Positions 42,800-50,675 of a stretch of DNA of 64,000 nt are shown here, piece by piece; position 1 is the first letter of the stretch, and each line of letters begins with the position of its first letter. The stretch lies in assembly GCA_003142855.1 (NCBI GenBank), contig PLNW01000063.1, positions 119,339 through 183,338 on the forward strand, in the 5' to 3' direction. The position numbers were made by a program, and so were the translations under genes. Source of the DNA: Myxococcales bacterium. GTDB lineage: Bacteria; Myxococcota_A; Polyangia; Fen-1088. The notes under the pieces were generated by a model, which was given only the letters and a program-made list of their open reading frames with translations, had not been told where the DNA came from and made no database searches.

Positions 42800-42821
42800 C
42801 CAAGTCACGACCAAGTCACGA
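42800..42821. promoter_or_regulatory. Tandem 11-bp repeat, possible operator
   Basis: CCAAGTCACGA occurs twice with no gap, at 42800-42810 and 42811-42821, in the 114-bp divergent spacer between the M16 and M48 peptidase genes. One DNA turn apart, both copies would present the same face to a dimeric regulator. No regulator is evident nearby. Confidence 0.45.
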
Positions 42822-42864
42822 TCTAGTCCCGCAGATGACGCCGCGGTGATACGCTTGGCCCACC

Positions 42865-44064
42865 ATGAGGCTGTCCTACAGACTTCTTGCCACCGGGCTG
42901 GTCGCGGCGATTCCTGTAGTCGCTTGGGCGGCCGACCTCTACACGAAACGCTCAAACAATCAGCTTCGCGAAGGACCAGGCACTTTCTTTCCCGTGGTGG
43001 CCAACCTTCCGGTCAACACCAAGGTCCGAAAGCTGGAAGAGAAGGACCGCTGGCTGCGCGTGCAGGCAGACACCAAGATTGGCTGGCTGGCCGAGGCCAG
43101 CCTGGACGAAAAGCAGCAGGCGGGAACGCTGGAAGCCATGAGCAAGGAATGGTCCGATGCGCGCGCCTCGCGTGGGACCGTGGGCGCGGCGGTCAAGGGC
43201 TTCGCCGGACAAATCAAGAACGTGCAGCGCGGGGCCTTGGACAGCTTCTACGCCCAGCAAGGGCCGTTTTTCAGTGCGACGGAGTTCTGGGCCTTTCGCG
43301 CCCTGCTTCTGCCCTATCGTTCCGGCGCGGTTGCGCTCGCGGCCGCCGAGGACAAGACCATCAGCAAGCAGGGCTACGACATCGGGCCGCGCGAAAGCGG
43401 CGTAGGCCTGGCGGTGGCCGCGCGCGTGGCCGCCACTGGTCTGGTGCGCGACCCTCTCCTGCAAAGGTACGCGAATCTCATTGCCACGAATCTGCTCATC
43501 GAGACGGCCTTCTACGACACCTATTTCTCGGTCTACATCCTCGACAACGATGGCGTGGGCAGCTTTGCCGTTCCGGGTGGCTACATCTTCCTGTCGCGCG
43601 GGTTGCTGTCCCTGTGCCGCGATGAAGCCGAGCTAGCCGGGTTGATCGCCCACGAGATCATCCACGTCGTGCGCCGGCACGGTCTGCGCGAGATGAAGGT
43701 GCAAGCCACCCGTCTGCGTGCCGACAATGCCATGGACGAGCTTGATTCGGAAACCAGCCGCGACGCTGTCGAAGACGATCTCGACGATTTTGCCGAACAA
43801 GCCTATGCCGTGGTGAACAAGCCGCGCCTGGAGAAGTACGAGATTGAAGCGGACCTGATGGGCACGGTCCTGCTCTATCGCGCCGGCTACGACCCGCGCG
43901 GTATGGCGCGCCTGATTGGCCGCATGGCCAGCGCCCATCCCGAGATACCCATGAACGGGCGCCTCTCACGCATGGACAAATTCCTGACCACGCAATTCAG
44001 CGGGGTGGGCAGAGGGGCCACAATGCCTGATCGATTCGCGGTCAGCGTTCGTCGCGGCAGGTAG
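42865..44064 (+). CDS. M48-family metallopeptidase with N-terminal SH3 domain
   Basis: 399 residues. A signal peptide (1-22) leads to a bacterial SH3 domain (about 25-80, with LREGPGTFFPVV and WLRVQ). The peptidase domain has the zinc motif H263-E264-I-I-H267 and a third-ligand region (ExEAD, around 326-330). The SH3 fusion suggests a cell-wall or envelope location, as in BepA/LoiP-like proteases involved in outer-membrane quality control. Residues 85-190 between the domains are helical. The stop TAG abuts the rpoZ stop on the other strand (TAGCTA). Confidence 0.85.
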   Translation: MRLSYRLLATGLVAAIPVVAWAADLYTKRSNNQLREGPGTFFPVVANLPVNTKVRKLEEKDRWLRVQADTKIGWLAEASLDEKQQAGTLEAMSKEWSDARASRGTVGAAVKGFAGQIKNVQRGALDSFYAQQGPFFSATEFWAFRALLLPYRSGAVALAAAEDKTISKQGYDIGPRESGVGLAVAARVAATGLVRDPLLQRYANLIATNLLIETAFYDTYFSVYILDNDGVGSFAVPGGYIFLSRGLLSLCRDEAELAGLIAHEIIHVVRRHGLREMKVQATRLRADNAMDELDSETSRDAVEDDLDDFAEQAYAVVNKPRLEKYEIEADLMGTVLLYRAGYDPRGMARLIGRMASAHPEIPMNGRLSRMDKFLTTQFSGVGRGATMPDRFAVSVRRGR

Positions 44065-44331
44065 CTACTGCTTGCCAGCGCTGCGCTCGGGACGGGCATC
44101 ACGCCCGCGGATCTCGCCCAGATACTGCCTGATGGTGCCCTCGACGGACTCATTGAAACGCACCTGGCCTTGCGCAATCTCGCGCAGGGCCGCCACGCCT
44201 GGCTTGTTGTCGCACTTGACCAGGGCTTTGGCGCCCCCTGAGAGCTGGCGCGCCCTCTCTGCCGCCAGGATGACCAGGGCGAACCGGTTGGAAACCTTAT
44301 CCAGGCAATCTTCGACGGTGACTCGTGCCAC
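44065..44331 (-). CDS. rpoZ: RNA polymerase omega subunit
   Basis: 88 residues from the GTG at 44331, giving the canonical [30 protein letters not shown] start; GGAG sits 6 nt upstream. The ORF can be read from 44352 but the extra seven residues are not conserved. The second half contains [16 protein letters not shown] and is followed by a basic tail. Omega helps assemble RNA polymerase and binds ppGpp. A promoter-like TTGACA/TATAAA pair lies upstream. It is not next to gmk or spoT, the usual neighbours. Confidence 0.9.
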   Translation of the reverse strand: MARVTVEDCLDKVSNRFALVILAAERARQLSGGAKALVKCDNKPGVAALREIAQGQVRFNESVEGTIRQYLGEIRGRDARPERSAGKQ

Positions 44332-44361
44332 GGGAACTCCGAAAGAAGTCAAAAAGCTAGT

Positions 44362-44387
44362 TTTATAGACCGGCTTCCCAGTGTCAA
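44362..44387 (-). promoter_or_regulatory. Possible rpoZ promoter
   Basis: On the minus strand TTGACA at 44387-44382 and TATAAA at 44367-44362, spaced by only 14 nt, or TAAAAC with a 16-nt spacer. Either gives a short leader before the GTG at 44331. The spacing is unusual, so confidence is limited. Confidence 0.4.
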
Positions 44388-44506
44388 GGGGCCGGCCAGC
44401 GCAGCCAAAGGCATTGCAAAGCGAAGGCCATGATTCTAGGCTAGGCTTGTCTTCCTATCTTTCTGCGCACTCCGTTGGGAGGGGGGCGCCAGAGGAGTTA
44501 CTAGCC

Positions 44507-45232
44507 ATGCCGCCAGTTACCATCAATTGGAGCGATCTGGAGATCGCCTTCGAGCGCAATTCTCCAGAGCAGGAGAGTTTTCTTGACCTGGAGAACGGCG
44601 ACCTGCTTTCGATTGTGGAAGGCGAGCCTGACGCCGCGGCCCGGCGGGCCAAGGTGTCCAACAATCCGGACCGGTTCATTCGGGTCGATCCCGCGTCGTC
44701 ACGCGAGCAGTACCGCTGGATGGAACGTTTCGTCGGCGTGGTACAGGATCAGGCCCTGCGCGAGCGACTGCTGGTTGCCATCGACGGCAAGGGGGCATTT
44801 CGCCGGTTCAAGGACGTCTTGCTGGCCTTCCCAGCTGAACGCGAGCGCTGGTTCGCCCATCGCTCGGAGCTTCTCCACCTGCACATCCAAACCTGGATCG
44901 AGCACATGCAGATCCAGGTGGCGAATCCTCCACCCTGGGGTCAGGTGACTGCGCACGAAGAGACGGCCGATGTACCGCGGCTCACTCACGCCGGAGAGGC
45001 TCCGGGCGAGATCCTACGGCGTCAAGCGCGCGACCTGCTCGACGAAATACCGGCCGCCGAGCTGCCCACGGCACTTGTGTTCCTCCAGTTCCTCCGCGAA
45101 CGCGGCACGGCTCTACTGCTGGGCTCGGGCGCAGGACAGTCACCTTCCGGACTTTCCTCTGCAGACCAGGACAGTCACGAATCTGCCGACCTGGACCACG
45201 GCATACCCGAAGAAGACACCACGGCCGAATAG
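44507..45232 (+). CDS. UPF0158 family protein
   Basis: 241 residues from the ATG at 44507, set by AGGAG 9 nt upstream; the frame from 44381 adds a poor N-terminus. The family pattern is INWSDLEIAFERNSPEQESFLDLENGDLL, then RFIRVDPASSREQYRWMERFVGVV and the GAFRRFKDVLLAFPAERERWFAHR block, with UPF0158 homologues ending near residue 160. The C-terminal 80 residues are a separate low-complexity region rich in Ser, Asp and Glu. The function of UPF0158 is not established. It converges on the DUF429 gene, 8 bp apart. Confidence 0.85.
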   Translation: MPPVTINWSDLEIAFERNSPEQESFLDLENGDLLSIVEGEPDAAARRAKVSNNPDRFIRVDPASSREQYRWMERFVGVVQDQALRERLLVAIDGKGAFRRFKDVLLAFPAERERWFAHRSELLHLHIQTWIEHMQIQVANPPPWGQVTAHEETADVPRLTHAGEAPGEILRRQARDLLDEIPAAELPTALVFLQFLRERGTALLLGSGAGQSPSGLSSADQDSHESADLDHGIPEEDTTAE

Positions 45233-45240
45233 AGATCTCT

Positions 45241-46056
45241 TCAGTCGGCGGCGGCGCGGGATGTTGCCGCTGTCTCCGTCTCTCCGGGTGGAACCCAGAT
45301 CCAACCTGCGGTCGGCAAGAGGGACGCGACTTCAGGCGACACAGTCCAGCCATCACGACCGCGCAGGTAGCCTGTGTACGCGCCAATGACGGCGTCGAAG
45401 ATGTGATCGCTTTGGCGACACTCTTCACGCCAGACGCCGGGCGCGAAGCTCAAGTCACGCAGCCGAGCCAGGATCTCGATGCGCTTGTCGACTCGCTTCT
45501 TGTACGGATCACGAAAACCAAGCAGCTCAAGTGTGGCGCGCGGGAAGACCTCGATCAGGCTGTCGTTGAGAGTGAACTGATCGGCCAGTGCGCGCACCAA
45601 AAAGCTAGCGCGCGCCGTCAGCGGACCCATTCCCTGGCCCAAAGCTTCGCGCGGCAGGATTCCCCGTCTTCGCACAAGGTACGCCTCGGTGGCCCGCTGG
45701 GTGTACGGCGTGAATGCGGGCTTGCCTCGGCGGCCCATGCCGAGCCCGAACAGGCGGCGCAAAGTGACCACTTCGGCGTCGGTGCAGCTCTGCTGGCCGG
45801 GACAGCAGGCCACATCGCACCGTACGCAGGGTGGCAGAGTCAGGGGCGCGTCTACACAGACCACAGCGCCCTCGCCGCTCTCACGCACGGCCGCGATCAG
45901 CGCGGAATCATAGAGCGGCGGCTCGTTGGGACGGGGATGCAGGGCTGTGACAGTCACGCCGCCCTTGCTTCGGTCAAGCACGGCCAGGGCGGTCTTCTTG
46001 CCCCTGCCCCCTCCGAGGTCGATCCCGATGAAACGCTTGAATGGCTTGTGCGTCAC
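45241..46056 (-). CDS. DUF429 family protein with a Cys cluster
   Basis: 271 residues from a GTG at 46056 (a GAG-containing leader upstream). RNase H-like fold: FIGIDLGGGRGKKTALAVLD, VVCVDAPLTLP, then a cluster of Cys77, Cys80, Cys84, Cys85 and Cys91, and SLIEVFPRATLELLGF and DHIFDAVIGAYTGYL. The Cys cluster could bind zinc or a metal cluster and lies in an insertion after the second strand. DUF429 proteins are predicted nucleases or resolvase-like; the function is not established. Divergent from panD. Confidence 0.78.
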   Translation of the reverse strand: MTHKPFKRFIGIDLGGGRGKKTALAVLDRSKGGVTVTALHPRPNEPPLYDSALIAAVRESGEGAVVCVDAPLTLPPCVRCDVACCPGQQSCTDAEVVTLRRLFGLGMGRRGKPAFTPYTQRATEAYLVRRRGILPREALGQGMGPLTARASFLVRALADQFTLNDSLIEVFPRATLELLGFRDPYKKRVDKRIEILARLRDLSFAPGVWREECRQSDHIFDAVIGAYTGYLRGRDGWTVSPEVASLLPTAGWIWVPPGETETAATSRAAAD

Positions 46057-46152
46057 TGGTTCTCACTTCTTCTATCGGAGACCGCGTGCTTCGACATTGA
46101 GACAAGGCCTGGCGACGGTCAACGCGAAAGCGATTTGACTCCGCGTTACTTT

Positions 46153-46181
46153 GGTCCAGGATTGATGAAACTGCCTGGACC
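46153..46181 (+). promoter_or_regulatory. Inverted repeat before panD
   Basis: GGTCCAGG at 46153-46160 and CCTGGACC at 46174-46181 form a perfect 8-bp inverted repeat around 13 nt, 27 bp before the panD start. It could be an operator for a dimeric repressor or an RNA hairpin in the panD leader. Confidence 0.4.
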
Positions 46182-46208
46182 GGGGAACCGGCCGGGACGG
46201 AGTGCTCG

Positions 46209-46610
46209 ATGAAGCGAACGATGTTTAAATCCAAGCTGCACCGGGTGACTGTCACCCATGCCGATTTGGCGTACGAGGGTTCGGTCACGATCGATGAGAC
46301 CCTGATGCGTGCCGCGAATATCCTGCCCTACGAGCAGGTTCGCATCTGGAACGTGACCAACGGCAGCCGCATCGAGACCTACGCCCTGCCCGGCAAGGCT
46401 GGTTCCGGTATTGTCTGCGTCAACGGAGCTGCTGCCCGCCACGCCCAGCCTGGCGACACGGCAATCATCGCCACCTTTGCCGAGGCCGCGGACGAAACTG
46501 AGGCGCGGAACTGGAGGCCGACTGTGGTTCGGGTGGACAACCTCAACCGCATCGTCGGCTGTGACCTGGACGGCGAGGTTCCGGGGCCAGCGCGACCATC
46601 GGTCTCCTGA
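46209..46610 (+). CDS. panD: Aspartate 1-decarboxylase
   Basis: 133 residues, standard size. The self-cleavage site G24-S25 in YEGSVTID produces the pyruvoyl cofactor; K9, R54 ([16 protein letters not shown]) and the [12 protein letters not shown] block are conserved. It makes beta-alanine for pantothenate. GGAG is weakly placed upstream. The C-terminal 15 residues are Pro/Gly-rich and extend beyond the usual length. The small TPR gene follows in 5 bp and the MIF gene next. Confidence 0.95.
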   Translation: MKRTMFKSKLHRVTVTHADLAYEGSVTIDETLMRAANILPYEQVRIWNVTNGSRIETYALPGKAGSGIVCVNGAAARHAQPGDTAIIATFAEAADETEARNWRPTVVRVDNLNRIVGCDLDGEVPGPARPSVS

Positions 46611-46615
46611 CGGGC

Positions 46616-46930
46616 GTGATGCCGTCGCGCCTGGAAACGCTGCGGGTGCTTGTAGCGCAGGGGACAGTTGATCCCTTTGCGCACTATGGCCTGGCCATGG
46701 AATTGCGGACGCAGGGCCAGTTGCAGGAGGCGTGGCCGGTTTTCCAGGCGCTGCTGCATGGCCACCCCGACTACATCGCAGCTTACGCTCCGGCGGCCGA
46801 CACCCTGGTCAGTTTGGGCCGGAACCAGGAAGCCCAGGATCTTTTGCGCAGGGGAATTGATCAATGTGAGCGCAAGGGGCAATCGCACGCCCGCGACCAG
46901 CTACAAGCCGCCCTGGCCGCGGTCGGGTAG
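46616..46930 (+). CDS. Small TPR protein
   Basis: 104 residues from the GTG at 46616 (or ATG at 46619), 5 bp after panD. Three helix pairs fit TPRs: DPFAHYGLAMELRTQGQLQEAWPVFQALL, DYIAAYAPAADTLVSLGRNQEAQDLLRRGI and a closing helix. No signal peptide, so cytoplasmic. Function unknown; the operon position after panD is not informative. Confidence 0.7.
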   Translation: MMPSRLETLRVLVAQGTVDPFAHYGLAMELRTQGQLQEAWPVFQALLHGHPDYIAAYAPAADTLVSLGRNQEAQDLLRRGIDQCERKGQSHARDQLQAALAAVG

Positions 46931-46970
46931 GATGGTTTAAGCAAAGCCCGGTTTGGACTAGGATGCGTCC

Positions 46971-47324
46971 ATGCCTTTGCTCCAGGTTTTCACATCGGCC
47001 CATCCATCGGACGAACACAAGCGCGCGCAACTATTGAAGGGTCTGTCTGCGCTGGTGGCGCGTGTTCTCGGCAAACCCGAGAGCTACGTCATGATCAGCC
47101 TGGCCGCCCGCGCAGAGATGAGCTTCGGCGGCAGCAGCGCACCCGCCTGCTACGCGGAGCTGAAGAACGTGGGCACCTTGTCGCCCGACCAGGCGGAGAA
47201 TCTTTCCAAGATTCTGTGCCAGGAGCTTTCAACTGGGTTTGGCGTTCCCGAAAAACGCATCTACATCGAGTTCACCAACGCCGACGGCGCTATGTGGGGT
47301 TGGAACGGCGGCACCTTTGGCTAG
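46971..47324 (+). CDS. Macrophage migration inhibitory factor (MIF) homologue
   Basis: 117 residues, matching the length of mammalian MIF (115). The nascent start Met-Pro exposes the catalytic N-terminal proline after Met removal. Conserved MIF blocks: GKPESYVMISL (Lys33-equivalent), FGGSSAPACYAEL, NLSKILCQEL, KRIYIEF and the C-terminal WNGGTFG, close to MIF's NNSTFA. It should have keto-enol tautomerase activity; the Cys-x-x-Cys thiol motif of human MIF is absent (PACYAEL). No signal peptide. A TAGGAT box ends 6 nt before the ATG, so it may be expressed from a leaderless message. Confidence 0.85.
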   Translation: MPLLQVFTSAHPSDEHKRAQLLKGLSALVARVLGKPESYVMISLAARAEMSFGGSSAPACYAELKNVGTLSPDQAENLSKILCQELSTGFGVPEKRIYIEFTNADGAMWGWNGGTFG

Positions 47325-47353
47325 ACCAGCGGGTTAGAAACGCCTCCAACAAG

Positions 47354-48880
47354 ATGCTTGCCGTCCTCCGACGCTACTGGCCCGTGCTGGCCGCCACGGC
47401 GGTGCTGCTGCCGCACGTGCGGCTCTTCGACTTCATAACCGACGACGCCTACATCTCCTTTCGCTATGCCGCCAACCTGGCCGAGCATGGTCAACTGGTT
47501 TTCAACCTGGGCGAGCGCGTGGAAGGCTTCACCAACTTCCTGTGGACCGTGCTGCTTGCCGCGGGAATCAAGCTGGGCCTGGGCCCGGTGGCGACCTCGC
47601 GTTTTCTCGGCGTGGCGTTTGGCGTCGGCACCTTGGCCCTGGTGGTGCGCATGTCTGTGCGCCTGTCGGGCCAGCGCCCGTCGGTTTGGCACCTGATAGC
47701 GCCCAGTCTGCTCGCCTCGATGGGCGCGTTTGCCTGCTGGTGCACGGGCGGGCTGGAGACGCAACTTTTCACCTTCCTGTCTTTCCTGGGATTCGATTTG
47801 TTGCTGGCCGAGATCTCCTCACGGCGCGGTTTTGCCAGCGCAGCGGTGTTTGCCCTGGCTGCCATGACTCGGCCTGAAGGACTGCTTTTCTTTGGGTTGG
47901 GCGGTTTTTTTCGTCTGCTCACGGCGGTCGGTCGCGAACGCCGTTTCCGTCCACGCCGTGGCGAATGGGCATGGCTCATGCTCTTCGCCGCGCTCTTCGT
48001 TCCCTACTTCGCCTGGCGCTGGCGTTACTACGGCTGGCCCTTCCCCAACACGTTCTACGTGAAGTCGTCAGGGGGCGCCGGCACTTTGATTCGGGGCGGA
48101 TACTACCTGCGCCGCTTTGCCGAGGACTACGGCGTGCCCTTCTTCTTCCTGCTGGCCTTGCTCGGCAGGCCAGCCGCAATCGACCAGCCCCGCCGTGATC
48201 TCTGGCGCCTGACTGCTCTGGTGTGGCTGGCGTTTGCTGCCTACGTGGTCAAGGTGGGGGGCGACTTCATGGGCCTGTACCGCTTTATCTTGCCGGTGGT
48301 GCCTCTGGGTGCCGTGGTCGTGCAGGAGTCGATCCGTCGGCTAGCCCAACGTCTGCGGCCGGCCGTGGGCCGGCCCGTGCTGGCGGCGGCCGGCGCAGCT
48401 CTGGCGGTTGCTTTCGTAGCGGGCAGCCTGCGCGTGAGTCGGGTGGCCGTCACTTTCATCGGCGCTGACAACGGAATCGACACCCCGGGCTACCTGAAGA
48501 AATACGCCGAGGATCGCATTCCCATCGGACAATGGTTCGCCAAGAACGCGCGCCCCGACGACCTGATGACCGTGGGAGGGGCGGGCGTGATCCCGTACTA
48601 CTCCGGCATCCCCGCCTACGATGTCTTCGGCTTGGTCGATGCGCACATCGCCCATGACCCGCACATGAGCGCGTCCGATCGACCCGGTCACCAGAAATGG
48701 GGCAGTGACCAGTACATGCTGTCACGCAACCCTACCCTCATCACACACAGGTACTGTCTGCCGAGTCCCTGCGTCGAGGAACAAGCTTGGATTCCGCCGG
48801 GCTACCAGTGGGTGAAGGCCGTGATCCCGGGGCCACGGCCCACGACCTACGGTTTTCTCAAGCGGCGCGATCGCCCCTGA
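47354..48880 (+). CDS. GT-C type membrane glycosyltransferase
   Basis: 508 residues from the ATG at 47354; the longer frame from 47216 is antisense-like. About ten hydrophobic helices. The first loop carries the GT-C signature: FITDDAYISFRYAANLAEHGQLVFN, then GERVEGFTNFLW, with acidic D-D pair for a polyprenyl-phosphate sugar donor. The C-terminal loop is periplasmic. This resembles PMT/AftB-type enzymes that transfer sugars from lipid-linked donors to cell-envelope polymers; donor and acceptor cannot be read. It follows the MIF gene by 29 bp. Confidence 0.8.
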   Translation: MLAVLRRYWPVLAATAVLLPHVRLFDFITDDAYISFRYAANLAEHGQLVFNLGERVEGFTNFLWTVLLAAGIKLGLGPVATSRFLGVAFGVGTLALVVRMSVRLSGQRPSVWHLIAPSLLASMGAFACWCTGGLETQLFTFLSFLGFDLLLAEISSRRGFASAAVFALAAMTRPEGLLFFGLGGFFRLLTAVGRERRFRPRRGEWAWLMLFAALFVPYFAWRWRYYGWPFPNTFYVKSSGGAGTLIRGGYYLRRFAEDYGVPFFFLLALLGRPAAIDQPRRDLWRLTALVWLAFAAYVVKVGGDFMGLYRFILPVVPLGAVVVQESIRRLAQRLRPAVGRPVLAAAGAALAVAFVAGSLRVSRVAVTFIGADNGIDTPGYLKKYAEDRIPIGQWFAKNARPDDLMTVGGAGVIPYYSGIPAYDVFGLVDAHIAHDPHMSASDRPGHQKWGSDQYMLSRNPTLITHRYCLPSPCVEEQAWIPPGYQWVKAVIPGPRPTTYGFLKRRDRP

Positions 48881-49207
48881 GCTACTGGGGTGCTAGCGCA
48901 AGCACACCGCGCCGCCGCGCAAGACGATACGACTGCGCGCCGGTATGGCATCGTCGGGCGGCAGCTCTGGCAGACGTCGGACTGGTCGAAATCGCCGTGT
49001 CTCCATACCTGGGACCACCGACACGCGACGAGCCAAAACGGCGACCGCGCCCGGAAAGGGCACAGAGCTCCTTCCCGAGGACGAGGCGTGCGCGACTGCC
49101 ACTGCCATGTTCCCATCCTGGAGATCCCGCTCGCGCCGTCAAATTTTTTTTCACCTGCATGCGTCTGCGCAACTTGGCAGCCCTTGAAGGCCCGATATAC
49201 TGGCAGC
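48881..49207. other. Intergenic region before the zinc-motif gene
   Basis: About 327 bp. It holds a T8 tract at 49144-49151 and the promoter described separately. Open frames on the minus strand (for example 48893-49108, Arg/Val/Pro-rich, and 48882-49274) are short and lack ribosome-binding sites; they are not called as genes. Confidence 0.5.
49174..49201 (+). promoter_or_regulatory. Promoter giving a leaderless message
   Basis: TTGGCA at 49174-49179, a 16-nt spacer, and TATACT at 49196-49201. Initiation about 7 nt after the -10 coincides with the ATG at 49208. No ribosome-binding site is present. Confidence 0.55.
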
Positions 49208-50482
49208 ATGGCTGGTCAACTCTTTGACGTGTTCGTGGTGGGTTCGGCCGATCCCAGCCCTGCTGGAGAGACACGCCTGGCTTCCGCGCTTTCGGCGAGG
49301 CATGGTGTCCCGCTGGCCACCGTGGCCAGGGCGATCTCCGCCAAGAACCTGCGCGCGGGTCAAAGCCTGGAGCAAGCTCAAGCGCAGACTCTGGTGCGTC
49401 AGCTTCAGGTCATGGGCGCGGTCACCGTCATACGGCCTGCTGCCGGCCCGCCGCGGGCTTCATCGCAAATGTCTTCCCCGGCGGGGCGAGGCCCTGGCGC
49501 GCCCATGTCGCCATCCATGACCATGTCCCGAGCCGACCGCCCGCCTGCGGCCCCTGCCCCGGTTTCTGTTCCGTCGGGAATGGCCGCGGCTTCTCCAGGC
49601 TTTGGGCCGCCTCTGGTTGCGCCAGCCGATCCCTCTGTGACCGGTGGTGCGCCGCTGCAGCCTGGTAAGGCCGCAGGCTCCCAGCCTGGCGCCAGCCGGG
49701 GTCTTGCAGGGACCGACCCCTTCGCAACACGCCCTGCCTCGAATCCGGCACTGTCGGGGCCAGGCAGTGGGACATGGCTGGCGCCGCCGCCCGCTGGGTC
49801 GCCCATCGGACGTTCGCGCGCCACGCGCACACCGCCGCCGGCCAGCCAGTACAACAGCCCCGCGCCCGGCACTGATGCCTTCCACGCCGATGTCTCGTCG
49901 GGGCCCAGGCTCGAACTGGCGCGCGGCGATGCCACGCGTCCCTCCGATGACATCGTGCCAGTTCGAGGCACGCCGTCCGCGGGGAGCCTGCGCGACATCG
50001 GCGCCACGGAAGCTTCGGGTGTCGCCATGGACGAGGATCCCAGGAATCGGAACCTGGTCCGGTGCGCACAGCACGGCCTGTACTACGACAAGACCAAGGC
50101 TTCGGGCTGTCGCAAGTGCATGTCGATGGCCCGCGAGGTGGCCATGGGGTTCGAGAGCCGCAACGCTCCCGCGAGCCTCAAGGTGGCCAATTTGCGCAAT
50201 CAGCCGGCCAAGCGGGCCTTCATCGGCCTGGCCGTGGCATTCCTGCTGGGCTTGCTTCCGGCGGCCTACTACGCTTTCGGCCCCGGCTCTGCCGACGCCC
50301 GCGAACTCCGCGTGCGACAGGAGGTGCTTTCGCGCCAGCCAGGCACCGAGGAGATCGTGCACCAGTTTGACGAGTTGGATGAGCAGGTGAGCCGGTCACG
50401 GGATCGCTCGCTGCGAAACATCGCCCTGGTGTGGGCCACCACGTCCATCGCGGCGATGGCGGGCTGGTACAAAGTAACGTAA
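49208..50482 (+). CDS. Low-complexity membrane protein with a Cys-rich zinc motif
   Basis: 424 residues from the ATG at 49208. Residues 1-80 form a compact alpha/beta domain (FDVFVVGSADPSPAGETRLASALSARHGVPLATV). Residues 90-270 are Pro/Ala/Gly/Ser-rich disordered linker. A small zinc-type motif CAQHGLYYDKTKASGCRKC lies near residues 283-301, and two transmembrane helices follow (around 338-358 and 403-424). This is a recurrent myxobacterial plan, with a cytoplasmic domain, linker and C-terminal anchor, but I do not recognise it as a named family. Confidence 0.7.
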   Translation: MAGQLFDVFVVGSADPSPAGETRLASALSARHGVPLATVARAISAKNLRAGQSLEQAQAQTLVRQLQVMGAVTVIRPAAGPPRASSQMSSPAGRGPGAPMSPSMTMSRADRPPAAPAPVSVPSGMAAASPGFGPPLVAPADPSVTGGAPLQPGKAAGSQPGASRGLAGTDPFATRPASNPALSGPGSGTWLAPPPAGSPIGRSRATRTPPPASQYNSPAPGTDAFHADVSSGPRLELARGDATRPSDDIVPVRGTPSAGSLRDIGATEASGVAMDEDPRNRNLVRCAQHGLYYDKTKASGCRKCMSMAREVAMGFESRNAPASLKVANLRNQPAKRAFIGLAVAFLLGLLPAAYYAFGPGSADARELRVRQEVLSRQPGTEEIVHQFDELDEQVSRSRDRSLRNIALVWATTSIAAMAGWYKVT

Positions 50483-50527
50483 CAATATCGCTCCCCCACA
50501 CAACCGCATCAGATTCGCCTTCGAGAG

Positions 50528-50594
50528 CCGGCCGACAAGCCGGAGTCGATGGCGAAGCCGGGCCGAGAACCGGCCCGGAGCGTACTTCGGTACG
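50528..50594. terminator. Hairpin cluster between convergent genes
   Basis: Three adjacent inverted repeats: CCGGC/GCCGG (50528-50543), CCGGGCCG/CGGCCCGG with a 5-nt loop (50558-50578), and CGTAC-TTCG-GTACG (50581-50594), a UUCG tetraloop hairpin. There is no T tract. It separates the zinc-motif gene from tatC, so it could terminate or shield both transcripts, or be a structured RNA. Confidence 0.5.
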
Positions 50595-50675
50595 TGAGGA
50601 CCGGAAGCGCAGGACCGGCGAGCCAGCGGCCCGGATCGTCGGCCGTCGACAAATCGAAGAGCTGACGGGGCAATC

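Noticed and set aside
48882..49274. Minus-strand frames in the 48.9-49.2 kb gap
   Set aside because: Short, no ribosome-binding site and no family signal; one (48893-49108) has a more protein-like composition but still no support.
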